Shown here piece by piece: positions 8,185 to 18,300 of a stretch of DNA of 64,000 nucleotides. This DNA is from Dactylosporangium sp. AC04546. GTDB taxonomy: Bacteria > Actinomycetota > Actinomycetes > Mycobacteriales > Micromonosporaceae. How positions within the stretch are numbered: position 1 is the stretch's first letter; each line of letters starts with the position of its first letter. Location: NCBI RefSeq assembly GCF_022095675.1, contig NZ_JAHYSG010000016.1:62001-126000 (forward strand), given 5' to 3'. Made by a program: the position numbers and the translations under genes. Below the pieces are notes generated by a model. The model saw only the letters and a program-made list of their open reading frames with translations, did not search any database and was not told the origin of the DNA.

Positions 8185-9000
8185 TCACCGGCGCCGCCAC
8201 ACGGTCAGCTCCACCGCTGCCGTCACGGCGATCGGCTCCGGCATCCCCCGCAGCGCGGCCTCGACCGCCGCGGGGTCGGTGTGCCACGCGCTCGGACCCA
8301 TCGCGACCAGGGCCTGCGCCTCGGCATGCGTCAGGCGCAGCGGCGCGGTCAACGAGCGTTGCGACTCGGGCCGGAACAGCGGATCGAGGCCGGCCGCCAG
8401 CCGGGCGGGCTTGTCGGGGTCGACGCCGAGCAGGCCCAGCGCCTCCACCAGCGACGCGAGGTGCTCCGGCGCCGGGGTGACCACGACCAGCCGGCCGCCG
8501 GGCCGCAGCACCCGCGCGAACTCCTGCGGGGAGCGGGGCGCGAAGACGTCGAGGAGGGCGTCGGCCGTGCCGTCGGCCAGCGGGAGGCCGTGCCAGACGT
8601 CGGCGCGCACGGCGCCGATGCGCGGGTCGGCCCGGGCGGCGCGGCGCAGCGCGGCCTTGGACACGTCGACGGCCAGCCCGAAGGCGCCTGGCGGCAGCGC
8701 CCGGGCCAGGTGGTGGGCCGTCCCGGCGCCGACCTCGACGACGAATCCGGCGTCGCTGACCACCGCGGCCAGTGCGTCGGAGATCAGGTCGTAGTGGCCC
8801 CGGCTCAGCAGGTCGACCCGTGCCTGCACCATCTCGGTGCTGTCCCCGGGGTGGGTGACCCGGCCCGCGGTGAGATCGACGTACCCCTGCCGGGCGACGT
8901 CGAACGAGTGCCCCCGCGGGCAGCGCAGCGACCGCTCGGCGGCGTGCAGCGGATCCCGGCAGACCGGACAGCGCAGATGTGTGATGACGGCGGCGTGCAC
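8185..9000 (-). CDS. RlmA/TlrB-type 23S rRNA (guanine) methyltransferase
   Basis: This SAM-dependent methyltransferase has an N-terminal zinc-binding module, CPVC (residues 11-14) followed by CPRGHSF, as in RlmA(I), RlmA(II) and TlrB, which methylate G745 or G748 of 23S rRNA. The Rossmann part starts with VVEVGAGTAHHLARAL. The 271-aa length fits the family. G748 methylation contributes to tylosin-type macrolide resistance in TlrB. Here only the family, not the target base, can be read. The GTG start lies 17 bp from the divergent add start. Confidence 0.85.
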   Translation of the reverse strand: MHAAVITHLRCPVCRDPLHAAERSLRCPRGHSFDVARQGYVDLTAGRVTHPGDSTEMVQARVDLLSRGHYDLISDALAAVVSDAGFVVEVGAGTAHHLARALPPGAFGLAVDVSKAALRRAARADPRIGAVRADVWHGLPLADGTADALLDVFAPRSPQEFARVLRPGGRLVVVTPAPEHLASLVEALGLLGVDPDKPARLAAGLDPLFRPESQRSLTAPLRLTHAEAQALVAMGPSAWHTDPAAVEAALRGMPEPIAVTAAVELTVWRRR

Positions 9001-9017
9001 CCCACTAGTGTCATTCC

Positions 9018-10085
9018 ATGGCTGCTCCTACCTACGACGAGATCCGTCGCGCGCCCAAGGCCCTGCTCCACGATCACCTCGACGGGGGGCTGCGGCCCGC
9101 CACCATCCTCGATCTGGCCGCCGGGATCGGCCACAAGCTGCCCGCGGCGACGCCGGAAGGGCTCGGCGAGTGGTTCGTGGCGGCCGCCGACTCCGGCTCC
9201 CTGGAGCGGTATCTGGAGACCTTCGCCCACACCGTGGCCGTCATGCAGACGGCCGAGTCCCTGCACCGGGTCGCCCGGGAGTGCGCGCTCGACCTGGGGA
9301 CCGACGGCGTCGTCTACGCCGAGGTCCGCTTCGCCCCGGAGCAGCACCTCGAGCGCGGCCTCACGCTGCCCGAGGTGGTCGAGGCGGTGCTGGACGGGTT
9401 CCGCGACGGCTCGGCCGAGGCCGCGGCCGCCGGCAGCCCGATCCGGGTCGGCACGCTGCTGACCGCGATGCGGCACGCCGCGCGGTCCATGGAGATCGCC
9501 GAGCTCTCTGTGCGGTACCGCGACGCCGGCGTCGTCGGCTTCGACATCGCCGGGGCGGAGGCGGGCTACCCGCCCACCCGGCACCTGGACGCATTCGAAT
9601 ACCTCCAGCGCGAGAACTCGCATTTCACCATCCACGCCGGCGAGGCGTTCGGCCTTCCATCGATCTGGCAGGCCATCCAGTGGTGCGGCGCCGACCGGCT
9701 CGGACACGGCGTCCGCATCGTCGACGACATCGGGCCGGACAACTCGCTCGGCCGGCTCGCCGCCTACGTCCGCGACAAGCGCATCCCGCTGGAGCTGTGC
9801 CCGTCGTCGAACGTGCAGACCGGCGCCGCGCCCTCGATCCGGGAGCACCCGATCGGGCTGCTGCGTGACCTGCGGTTCCGGGTCACCGTCAACACCGACA
9901 ACCGGCTGATGAGCGGCACGTCCATGAGCCGCGAGATGGCGCTGCTGGTCCAGGCGTTCGGCTACGGCTGGTCCGAGTTGCAGTGGTTCACGGTGAATGC
10001 CATGAAGAGCGCGTTCATTCCGTTCGATGAAAGGCTGGCCTTGATCAACGATGTGATCAAGCCCGCGTATGCCAAGCTGGCCTGA
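9018..10085 (+). CDS. add: Adenosine deaminase
   Basis: It converts adenosine or deoxyadenosine to inosine or deoxyinosine. It is a 355-aa TIM-barrel protein with all metal and catalytic motifs: HDHLDG (residues 18-23), HAGEAFG with the catalytic Glu, DRLGHGVRI, and the late VNTDN Asp. The ATG lies 6 nt after TAGTGT (9006-9011) without a ribosome-binding site, so the mRNA is probably leaderless. It completes the nucleoside salvage set of this region. Confidence 0.95.
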   Translation: MAAPTYDEIRRAPKALLHDHLDGGLRPATILDLAAGIGHKLPAATPEGLGEWFVAAADSGSLERYLETFAHTVAVMQTAESLHRVARECALDLGTDGVVYAEVRFAPEQHLERGLTLPEVVEAVLDGFRDGSAEAAAAGSPIRVGTLLTAMRHAARSMEIAELSVRYRDAGVVGFDIAGAEAGYPPTRHLDAFEYLQRENSHFTIHAGEAFGLPSIWQAIQWCGADRLGHGVRIVDDIGPDNSLGRLAAYVRDKRIPLELCPSSNVQTGAAPSIREHPIGLLRDLRFRVTVNTDNRLMSGTSMSREMALLVQAFGYGWSELQWFTVNAMKSAFIPFDERLALINDVIKPAYAKLA

Positions 10086-10342
10086 CGGATGGGCTGGGAT
10101 GTCCGGCTTTGTCGTCCGTGATCATCTGGGTGCATCGGGTAAATCGCCCAGCGTGTACGGACGATCGCCGGATATCCCCGCCAAACGGACCTTCCTTTCA
10201 TCCTGGTGCATATCGTCCAGGGCGAGGCCTGGGCTTTCTTCTTGGGACGCGACATGGTGGAATCTCGGGGGTCTGGCCCAGTAGGGTCGGCCGGTCGCGG
10301 GCGCCTGCTGTTCCACAAGGCGCCGGTTCGGAGGGCGGTGAA
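10086..10342. promoter_or_regulatory. Leader region upstream of the conservon
   Basis: There is no convincing gene in these 257 bp. The frame upstream of cvnA is open, but its codons are not GC3-biased and no start there has a ribosome-binding site. A TAGGGT -10-like box is at 10282-10287. A GGAGGG site (10330-10335) lies 7 nt before the GTG of cvnA. A GGCGCC pair (10300-10305, 10319-10324) could form a small hairpin in the leader. Confidence 0.45.
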
Positions 10343-13300
10343 GTGAGCAAACGGCCACAGACGCGGGAGCCCGTCTCGTCGCGTCTGCGTTTCCCGGTCG
10401 GAAGGCTCCGAGACCTGCCGATCTGGTCAAAGCTCGGCCTGATCATGATCGTTCCTATCATCGCGACGATCGTGGTCGGCACGAACGGTCTGGTGGGCAA
10501 TATCGGTGAGGCGAACGACGCCGACCGCGCCCGCACCCTCTCCGGCCTGTCGCTGCAGGCCTCCCGCCTGGTGCACGAGCTGCAGAGCGAGCGGGCCAAC
10601 GCGGCCCTGCTGCTCGGCGTGATCGGCAAGGGCGGCGACGTCGAAGCGCGCGCCGTCTTCGAGCGGCAGATCCAGAAGACCGACGACGTGAGCAAGGACT
10701 ACCGGCTCAACCGCTCCGGTCTCGCCGACCCGCCGGACGACTTCCGCAAGCAGCTCACGGCGATCGACACCCAGCTGCTCGACCTGTCCGGGATGCGCAA
10801 GCAGATCACCGAGGGCGGCAAGGAGCTGCCGGCCAGCGTCGTCGTCAGCAAGTACCGCACGCTGATCGACGACCTGCTCGGCATCCGCGACAGTGCGGCG
10901 GAGCTGTCCAGCAACCCGTCGCTCGGCGCCGACATGCGCGCCGCGGCCGCGATCTCGGAGATGAAGGAGCAGGTCGCGCTGGAGCGCGTCGTCGTGCTCC
11001 GGGCCCTGACCAGCAACGTGTTCAGCCCGCAGCTGCGCAAGGAGTTCAGCGCCACGCTCACCGGCTACGACCAGGCCGAGGAGCAGTTCCGCATCGTCTC
11101 CGAGCCCTGGCACCGCGACCTCTTCGACAAGAAGATCGCCGGTTCCGACCTGCGCGAGGCCGCCCAGTTCGAGGGCCGGCTCACGCCGGTGACCACGGAC
11201 GCGCTGCCGGCCGACGCCCCGTCGACCCAGGCGTGGGACAACGCCATGGTCAACAAGGCGAACCTGCTCCGCGGCATCGAGAGCGAGTTCGACGAGCACA
11301 ACATCGAGGCCGCCACGGCCCACCGCAACGACCTGCAGCGCCAGGTGCTCGTCACCGCCGGCGCCCTGCTCGGCATGCTGCTGCTGGCCATCCTCTTCGC
11401 CTGGATCGTGGCCCGGTCGATGGCCCGCTCGCTGCGCGAGCTGCGCCACGGCGCCCTGACGGTCGCCCAGTTCGGCCTGCCGCAGGCGGTGCAGCGACTG
11501 CGTGACCCGTCACTGGCCACCCAGATGTCACCGCACCAAGTGGCGTTGCAGATCGCCGAACCGCTGCCGATCCGCAGCCGCGACGAGTTCGGTCAGGTGG
11601 CCGAGGCGTTCAACGCCGTCCACCTGGAGGCCGTCCGCACCGCGGCCGAGCAGGCCGCACTGCGCGCCTCCGTCGCGACGATGTTCGTCAACCTCGCCCG
11701 CCGCTCCCAGATCCTGGTCGACCGGCTCATCGGTCACCTCGACCGGCTGGAGCGCGGCGAGGAGGACCCCGACCGTCTGGCCGAGCTCTTCCAGCTCGAC
11801 CACCTGGCCACCCGGATGCGCCGTAACGACGAGAACCTCCTGGTCCTCGCCGGCGCCGACTCGACCCGCATCCAGCGCGAGCCCGCCCCGCTCATGGACG
11901 TGCTCCGCGCCGCGCAGTCCGAGGTCGAGCACTACACGCGCATCGAGTTCGGCATGATCGACCGGGACATCGAGATCGCGGCCCACGCGGTCAACGACAT
12001 GGTCCACCTGGTCGCCGAGCTGCTCGACAACGCGACCGCCTTCTCGCCGCCGGACTCGGCCGTCATCGTCGAGGCCCGCCGCGTGGGCGACCGCTCGGTG
12101 CTCCTGGTCGAGGACCACGGCATCGGCATCTCGCCCGAGCAGCTGGCCGAGCTCAACGACCGCCTCGCCAACCCGCCGATGGTCGACGTCGCCGTCTCCC
12201 GGATGATGGGCCTCGTCGTGGTCGCCCGGCTGGCGGCCCGGCACGGCGTCAAGGTCGAGCTGCGGACCGCGCGTGAGCGCGGCACCGTCGCCGACGTGAC
12301 GCTGCCGGCCGGTGTGCTCGTGCCGCGGGCGCTGTCCGGGCGGGCGACCGCCGGGATGCCGACCGCCGGCATGCCCGCCGTCGGCCCCAACGACGTCGTC
12401 CAGGCCCGGCCCATCCCGGCCAACCCGTCGCCGCGCTCGCCGCTCGCCTCGCCGCTGGCGCTGGAGAGCGGGCCCACCAACGGGCCGCGCTTCGGCACGC
12501 TCACCAGCAGCGGGCTGTTCGGCGGGCAGGGCAACACGGGCGAGCGCCCGACGGTCAACGGCTTCGCCAACGGCGCACCGCCGCGTCCGGCCCCGCCGGT
12601 CGAGCGGCCTCCGTTCGGCGGCCCGCCGGCCCCGCCGCCGCGCCAGGGACCCTCCAACGGCAACGGCGGGCGCAACCTGCCGGCCTGGTCCGACCTGACC
12701 GGCGTCGACAACAACAACGACGACGACCCGTACTCCTCGCGGCGCAACCCGCCCAGCGAGCTCAACCCGCTGCCCCAGCGGCGGGCCAACGAGAACTGGA
12801 CGCTCGACGGTGAGGTCGCCGACGACGCCGAGGTGAGCGGCCAGATCCCGCGCCAGCGGCCGGAGACGGTCGAGCCGCCGGCAGCGTTCGCGCCGCCCGC
12901 GTGGCCGCCGGCCTCCACCCCGGCGCCGCCGCCACACCTCCAGCAGCCGCCCGCGCCCGAGCCGATGTACCGCCAGCCGGAGCCGCAGCCGCAGCCGCCC
13001 GTCGACATGACGGCCGAGATCCCGCGGGTGCGCCTCGACTGGGACCCGGCGCCGGCGGAGACCGACACCGCGGCCTCGCGCCAGCGGTTCGTCGACGAGA
13101 CGATGGAGCTGCCGATCTTCCGGGAGCTCGAGTCGGCGTGGTTCCAGACGACGAGCAAGCGGCCGACGTTCGACGACCCCGCGCCGGCGGCCCAGCCCGC
13201 CGAGACGCCGGTCCAGAACGGCACGTCAGCCTCCCGGCCCGTCGAGGTCACCTACAGCGACGCTCCGTCCCCATACGTGCCGCCGCAGCGATTTGAAACC

Positions 13301-13663
13301 CGCACTCCGGGTGAAGGTTCGCGAGGTTCGGCCGACCGGGGGACGGTCGGTCCGGCAGTAAACTGGCACACTGCGGCAGACGAAGGATGGCAAGCGGCAG
13401 CGGCACTCGCCGATGCGCAGGAATTCTCTACGACCGATCGGGGTTTGCCCAAGCGGGTCCCGATGTCGCAGTTGGTTCCCGGAGGGGTCGAAAAGGCCAC
13501 CGCCAGTGCGCACAAGCGGACACCGGAATCCGTGCGCGGCCTGTTGTCGGCGTACCACCGAGGCGTTCAGCGCGGCCGCACGCGGTCCGACGACTCGAAA
13601 ACCCCGGAGCCGACTTCGGCCGGGCCTCAAAACTCGCAGGTTGGCAAGGAGCAAGAGGCATGA
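10343..13663 (+). CDS. cvnA: Conservon sensor histidine kinase CvnA (NIT/HAMP/HATPase, long disordered tail)
   Basis: This membrane sensor has 1106 aa from the GTG with an upstream GGAGGG site. An open-frame start at 10109 was rejected. Order: first membrane helix (about 30-50), an extracytoplasmic nitrate/nitrite-sensing (NIT)-like helical domain, second helix (about 335-358), HAMP-like segment, and an ATPase domain with [15 protein letters not shown] and EDHGIGIS (about 550-660). A Pro-rich disordered region of about 260 residues follows. The last 185 residues form a tail with [26 protein letters not shown] and YHRGVQRGR. Codons after about 13,265 use many more A/T third positions than the rest. 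In conservons such proteins act with CvnB, C and D as a membrane complex resembling GPCR/G-protein modules. The stop overlaps cvnB. Confidence 0.9.
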   Translation: MSKRPQTREPVSSRLRFPVGRLRDLPIWSKLGLIMIVPIIATIVVGTNGLVGNIGEANDADRARTLSGLSLQASRLVHELQSERANAALLLGVIGKGGDVEARAVFERQIQKTDDVSKDYRLNRSGLADPPDDFRKQLTAIDTQLLDLSGMRKQITEGGKELPASVVVSKYRTLIDDLLGIRDSAAELSSNPSLGADMRAAAAISEMKEQVALERVVVLRALTSNVFSPQLRKEFSATLTGYDQAEEQFRIVSEPWHRDLFDKKIAGSDLREAAQFEGRLTPVTTDALPADAPSTQAWDNAMVNKANLLRGIESEFDEHNIEAATAHRNDLQRQVLVTAGALLGMLLLAILFAWIVARSMARSLRELRHGALTVAQFGLPQAVQRLRDPSLATQMSPHQVALQIAEPLPIRSRDEFGQVAEAFNAVHLEAVRTAAEQAALRASVATMFVNLARRSQILVDRLIGHLDRLERGEEDPDRLAELFQLDHLATRMRRNDENLLVLAGADSTRIQREPAPLMDVLRAAQSEVEHYTRIEFGMIDRDIEIAAHAVNDMVHLVAELLDNATAFSPPDSAVIVEARRVGDRSVLLVEDHGIGISPEQLAELNDRLANPPMVDVAVSRMMGLVVVARLAARHGVKVELRTARERGTVADVTLPAGVLVPRALSGRATAGMPTAGMPAVGPNDVVQARPIPANPSPRSPLASPLALESGPTNGPRFGTLTSSGLFGGQGNTGERPTVNGFANGAPPRPAPPVERPPFGGPPAPPPRQGPSNGNGGRNLPAWSDLTGVDNNNDDDPYSSRRNPPSELNPLPQRRANENWTLDGEVADDAEVSGQIPRQRPETVEPPAAFAPPAWPPASTPAPPPHLQQPPAPEPMYRQPEPQPQPPVDMTAEIPRVRLDWDPAPAETDTAASRQRFVDETMELPIFRELESAWFQTTSKRPTFDDPAPAAQPAETPVQNGTSASRPVEVTYSDAPSPYVPPQRFETRTPGEGSRGSADRGTVGPAVNWHTAADEGWQAAAALADAQEFSTTDRGLPKRVPMSQLVPGGVEKATASAHKRTPESVRGLLSAYHRGVQRGRTRSDDSKTPEPTSAGPQNSQVGKEQEA

Positions 13664-14064
13664 CTTCTACGCAGGATCTCGGTTGGCTCCTCGCCAACTT
13701 CGCAGACCGGGTGCCTGGGGTGGCCCACGCGGTTGCCGTCTCGGCCGACGGCCTGCTGTTGGCGGCCTCTCGCGATCTGCCGCGCGACCGGGGCGACCAG
13801 CTCGCCGCGATCGCGTCCGGCTTGGTGAGCCTGACCCAGGGCGCCTCCCGCTGCTTCGAGGGCGGCGCGGTGCTCCAGACGGTCGTGGAAATGGACAACG
13901 GCTTCCTGTTCCTGATGTCGATCTCCGACGGCTCGTCGTTCGCGGTCCTCGCGGCCCGCGCCTGCGACGTCGGCCAGGTCGGCTACGAAATGGCGCTGCT
14001 GGTCGATAGGGTCGGTGACGCACTGACGCCTCCGCCTCGGCCAACCGCCTCTATGCTCGGCTGA
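13660..14064 (+). CDS. cvnB: Roadblock/LC7-domain protein CvnB
   Basis: This 134-aa protein is a single roadblock/LC7 fold ([29 protein letters not shown], then [18 protein letters not shown]). In conservons it is thought to regulate the small GTPase CvnD, like MglB with MglA. The ATG overlaps the cvnA stop by 4 nt. The next gene is 77 bp away, with its own strong ribosome-binding site. Confidence 0.92.
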   Translation: MTSTQDLGWLLANFADRVPGVAHAVAVSADGLLLAASRDLPRDRGDQLAAIASGLVSLTQGASRCFEGGAVLQTVVEMDNGFLFLMSISDGSSFAVLAARACDVGQVGYEMALLVDRVGDALTPPPRPTASMLG

Positions 14065-14141
14065 AGCTGAATTAGGTGACAGAGCTCTACGAGTTATTTG
14101 CTGTTGACGAGGCCCGACGAGTGAGGAGGTGAACGGCGAAC

Positions 14142-14519
14142 ATGGCCGAACGCGATGAGCCAACGGGCGCGTTGGTAAGGCCGTACGCCGTCACCCGAGG
14201 TCGCACCAAGCCCAAGCTTGAAATTGCGATCGAGGCGCTGGTCGAGACCACCGTGCGTGGCCGTGCGGCCAATACGAGGCCGGGCGGCACGCACGGCCAG
14301 GAGCAGCAATACATCTCCACGCTTTGCGACGGTCGCTTGCAGTCCCTCGCCGAGATCGCGGCGCGCATGCAGCTCCCGCTGGGTGTCGCGCGGGTCATTG
14401 TGGCGGACATGGCTGCCGATGGACTGGTCGCGGTGTACGAGCCGACCTCGCTCGACGATAACGAGTCGGTGGGCACAGAACTGCTTGAGAGGGTGCTGAG
14501 TGGACTTCGGAGGCTCTGA
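14142..14519 (+). CDS. cvnC: DUF742 protein CvnC
   Basis: This 125-aa DUF742 protein has the family's opening LVRPYAVTRGRTKP and a winged-helix-like C-terminal half (ISTLCDGRLQSLAEIAARMQLPLGVARVIVADMAADGLV). It is the third member of the conservon. The start has a near-perfect GAGGAGGTG site 10 nt upstream. The end overlaps cvnD by 20 nt. Confidence 0.92.
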   Translation: MAERDEPTGALVRPYAVTRGRTKPKLEIAIEALVETTVRGRAANTRPGGTHGQEQQYISTLCDGRLQSLAEIAARMQLPLGVARVIVADMAADGLVAVYEPTSLDDNESVGTELLERVLSGLRRL

Positions 14520-15102
14520 CGTGGCGGTCCGCCCAGGGCGGGTCACGTCAGCGAAGATCGTCATCGCCGGCGGTTTCGGCGTGGGCAAGACCACACTGGT
14601 CGGATCGGTCTCGGAGATTACCCCGCTGACCACCGAGGCCATCATGACCTCCGCCGGTGTCGGTGTCGATGACACCCGCAACGTGCCCGGCAAGACCACG
14701 ACCACGGTCGCGATGGACTTCGGTCGCATCTCGATCGATCGTGATCTCATCTTGTACCTCTTCGGCACGCCGGGCCAGACGCGTTTCTGGTTCATGTGGG
14801 ACGAGCTGGTGCGGGGCGCGATCGGCGCGGTCGTAATGGTGGACACGCGGCGCCTCGCCGACTGCTTCGCCGCCATCGACTTCTTCGAGCACCGCCGGCT
14901 GCCGTACCTGGTCGCCATCAACTGCTTCGACGGCGTTCAGTACCACAACGCCGACGATGTCCGCGAGGCCCTGGCGATCTCCAGCGACGTGCCGGTGGTC
15001 TCGTGTGACGCGCGGTCGCGCGAGTCGACGAAGAACGTGCTCATCTCCCTGGTGGAGTACGTGCTGTCGATGCGCCGCACCCGCGCCACCGCTCCCGCGT
15101 AA
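14500..15102 (+). CDS. cvnD: Conservon small GTPase CvnD
   Basis: This Ras-like GTP-binding protein has 200 aa. The P-loop is GGFGVGKTT (about residues 23-31), the switch II element is FGTPGQTRF in place of DxxG, and the base-recognition motif appears as NCFD rather than NKxD, a common variant in CvnD. The GTG at 14500 gives the usual V/M-D-F start. A second GTG at 14521 is possible. It would be the output switch of the complex formed with CvnA-C. Confidence 0.92.
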   Translation: MDFGGSDVAVRPGRVTSAKIVIAGGFGVGKTTLVGSVSEITPLTTEAIMTSAGVGVDDTRNVPGKTTTTVAMDFGRISIDRDLILYLFGTPGQTRFWFMWDELVRGAIGAVVMVDTRRLADCFAAIDFFEHRRLPYLVAINCFDGVQYHNADDVREALAISSDVPVVSCDARSRESTKNVLISLVEYVLSMRRTRATAPA

Positions 15103-15125
15103 CCGCGGCACCCACTCAGCCGCTG

Positions 15126-15165
15126 ACGCGCACCGAGGATCCCGGAAGGGACACTCGGTGCGTGT
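15126..15165 (+). terminator. Hairpin downstream of cvnD
   Basis: Arms at 15126-15137 and 15154-15165 pair with one G-T pair. Inside them is a second helix, CCC-GGAA-GGG (15141-15150), with a GNRA-type loop. The downstream sequence is only slightly T-rich (GTTTGCG). It is a plausible 3' end of the conservon transcript. Confidence 0.55.
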
Positions 15166-15317
15166 TTGCGTTCGCCCTGGTTACGTTCCGCATCGCTTCG
15201 CTCACTGTCGCTAGATGGGTGGACTGAGCGGTCGCTGGAGCATCCGGCCATGTCGATGGTGCCCACGGGTATCCCCGCGGCTCACGGCGCCCTCTGCGGG
15301 CCACTGAGGGCACAAGA

Positions 15318-15349
15318 AAGGGCCGCCCCACCGGAAGGGGGCGGCCCTT
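15318..15349 (-). terminator. Intrinsic terminator of the IS110-derived gene
   Basis: A perfect 12-bp stem (15318-15329 with 15338-15349) has an 8-nt loop. Read on the minus strand it is followed by TTCTTGTG, the T-rich side. It lies 16 bp past the stop of the minus-strand gene that ends at 15365. Confidence 0.75.
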
Positions 15350-15364
15350 GTCGCGTTCGTGGTG

Positions 15365-18300
15365 TCAGCGGCGAGCCGAGCGGTACTCGTACTCGCGCTC
15401 CTGGTAGTCCCGGCTCGCCTCGCGGCTGAAGTCCCAGCCGCCGGCCGACTCGCGACCCGGCCGGCCGCCGACCGCGAAGCCGCCGACCTCCTGGCCGCGG
15501 CGCCAGCCGCGGAAGTAGCCGGTGGTGTGCGCGGCGATCTGGGCCGCGTCGCGGACGATGCGCAGCGGGCGCTCCGGCGCGTTGACCGGGGCACCGGGCA
15601 CGAGGTTCTGCTGCGGGACGCGCCGCGGCAGGCCCGAGTGGGTCTCCTCGACGACCTCCGGGGCACTGGCCCGCTGGGCCGCCTGCCAGGCCGAGTCGTT
15701 CGAGTTCTCCCAGCTGACGGCCGGGCGCTCGACCGGCTGCTCGGCGTCTGCGTCTGCGTCCCAGTCGGTGAACCAGGCGGACCGGGCCGCGGCGAAGATC
15801 AGCAGGTCGCCGTCGCCGTCGTCGGTGGCGGGCTTGGCGGTGGCCTCGGCGCGCTCGGCCGCGGCGCGGCGGCTGCGGCCGGCGCCACTACCGCTGCTGC
15901 GGGCCGTGGCGCGCTCGGTCGACGGCTCCACCAGGCGGAGCGCCGGCGGCTCGAAGCGGAACTCGCCGCTGTAGTCGCCGCTCAGCTCGCCGCTGTAGCC
16001 CGTGGCCAGGGCCGGGTCCGGCACCGGGGCCGGCTCGACCAGGCGTAGGCCCGCCGGCTCGGCCGGCAGGTCACCGGTCTGCCACGGCGGGGGCACGCGG
16101 CCCTCGCGCTGGCGGGGCAGCTCGACCTGGCGCTCAGCCGGACGCTCGATCGGACGCTCAGCTGGACGCTCAGCCGGACGCTCGGCCGGACGCTCGATCG
16201 GACGCTCAGCGGACCGCTCTTCCGGCCGCTCGGAGCGGGACCGCTCGCTCCGCGGGATCTCGCTGCGGGAGCGCTCGGAACGGGGGAGGTCCGTCCGGGA
16301 CCGCTCCGACCGCGGGACCTCGGTGCGGGACCGCTCGCTGCGGGTCGGCTCGGCCTCGGCGGCCTCGGCGCGGTTGCGCTCGGCCCGCCGCGACTCGGAG
16401 CGCGACGGCTGCTCGTCGAGCTCGGCCGCGCGGCTCCGCTCGGAGCGGCTGCGCTCGGACCGGGGACGGTCCGACCGGCTCAGCTCGGACCGGCTCAGGA
16501 TCTCCGAACGCCCGATGTCCGACGAACGACCCAGGTCCGCGGACCGGTCCAGGTCGAGCTCGGCCGGCGGCGCCGGGATGTCGCTCAGCCGGGGCAGGCT
16601 GCTCAGCTCGGACGACGGGGCCAGCGGGTCGGAGAAGGAGAACGGCTTGTCCGGCGCCGGCTCCGAGCCGTTGAGCGGCCAGCCCGACCGCGGGCCCGAC
16701 GTCTGGGCGACCGGGTCGAGGACCGGCGGCTCGCCGAGCGAGCTCAGGTCGCTCAGCCGCATCGAGCCGGTATCGACCGGCGGCACCGAGGTGACCGGGG
16801 CGGCCGGCGGCGCCGAGGTCGACGCGGCCGGGGCCAGCGGGTCGTACCCGTACGAGGTCTCGAAGCGCGGCGGCTCGGCCGGCTCGAGGCCCGCGATCAG
16901 CGGGGCGATGCCGGGCGGAGGCGGCGGCATGAGCGAGGTGAACTGCGGCTCGGTCGCCGTGGGCGGCGGGATGACCGGCTCGGGCGCCACCGGCGGCGGC
17001 GCGACCGGCGCGGGTGCCACCGGCAGCGGCGCCACGGGCTTCGGCTGCGGAGGAGGACCCTGCAGCGGCACCGGAATCGACTGCATCGACGCCGGAACGG
17101 GCTGCTGCTGGAAGGTCGGCGGGATCGGCGGCGCCGGGGCGTAGGTCGGCGTCGGCGGCGTGTAGGCCGCCGGCGTGTACCCGGGCGGGGTCGACGTGAC
17201 CGGCGGCGCCGAGGTCACCGACGCGGCGGCCGGGGTGTACCCGGGCGGCGTCGAGATGACCGGCGACGTGGACAGGCCGGGCGGCGACGACACGACGGCG
17301 GCCGGGGGCGCGGAGACGACCGGCGGCTGGGCCTGGGCGGGCACGGGCTGGGCCCGGCGACGGCCGCCGACGGCGCGCGACGCGGCCGACTCCTCGGCCC
17401 GGGCGACCTCGGCGGCGCGGGAGGCGACCCGCGAGCGCTCGGCGGACGCCGCGGGGGCGGCCGGCGCGGCGGGAGCGGCCGGAGCCGCGGCCCGGCTGCC
17501 GTGCTTGCCGGCGGTCTCGGTGGCCGCGGCGCGGGCCGAGCGTGTGGGCGTGGCCTCGGCCGTGGCCGCGGCCCGCAACGGGGTGGCCGGGGCGAGCGGG
17601 GTGGCCGGGCGCTGGCGGGTGGTGCGGCCGACCGGGTTCATCTTGTCGGCGAGCACGCCGACAAGGGCCGCGGCGGCGGCGTCGCTGGCCCGGACCGCGG
17701 CGACCGACTGCCGGATGGTCTCGGCGACGGCGGTGGTCAGGGCCCGGTTGACGCCGGTGCGGCGGGGGGTCTCGGCGATCGCGACGCGCAGCGCGGTGAT
17801 CGCCTCGCCGAGCGTCTCGGCGTCGGAGACGCCGGTCGCGGCGAGGTCGTTGACGACCTGGGCGTCGCGGTTGCGCCCGGCGGCGCCGCCGCCGAGGATG
17901 CCCGGTTCGGGCAGCGCGTCGAGGATGGCGAGCGGGATCGCCTCGGCCGGGTCCGGGTAGGCGCGCAGGGCGGCCGGGTAGAGCTCGCGGAGGACCTCGC
18001 GCAGCGTGGCCGCGGCGCTCTGCCGCCCGGCGACCACCGCGGCGTGCGCGGCGAGGACCGGCTTGAGCGGGAGCATGTCGCGGGGCGGGCTCTGACCGAC
18101 CGCGGAGAGGACGCCGGCCTGCAGCGCCCGGGCCAGGCCGACCGCGCGCCGTTCGGCCGCGTTGGACTGGATCTCCTCGGGCGACTCGTCATCGGCGAAG
18201 CGCTCGGCGTAGTCGTCGGCCGAGTCGTCGTCGGTGAAGGCCAGCATGCGGCCCGCCGCGGTGAGCAGCTGGGTGACGACGTGGTCGTCGCTCTCGGCCG

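Noticed and set aside
10109..10342. N-terminal extension of CvnA from a start at 10109
   Set aside because: The extension has no codon bias or ribosome-binding site. GTG 10343 has GGAGGG upstream and gives the usual short N-terminus before the first helix.
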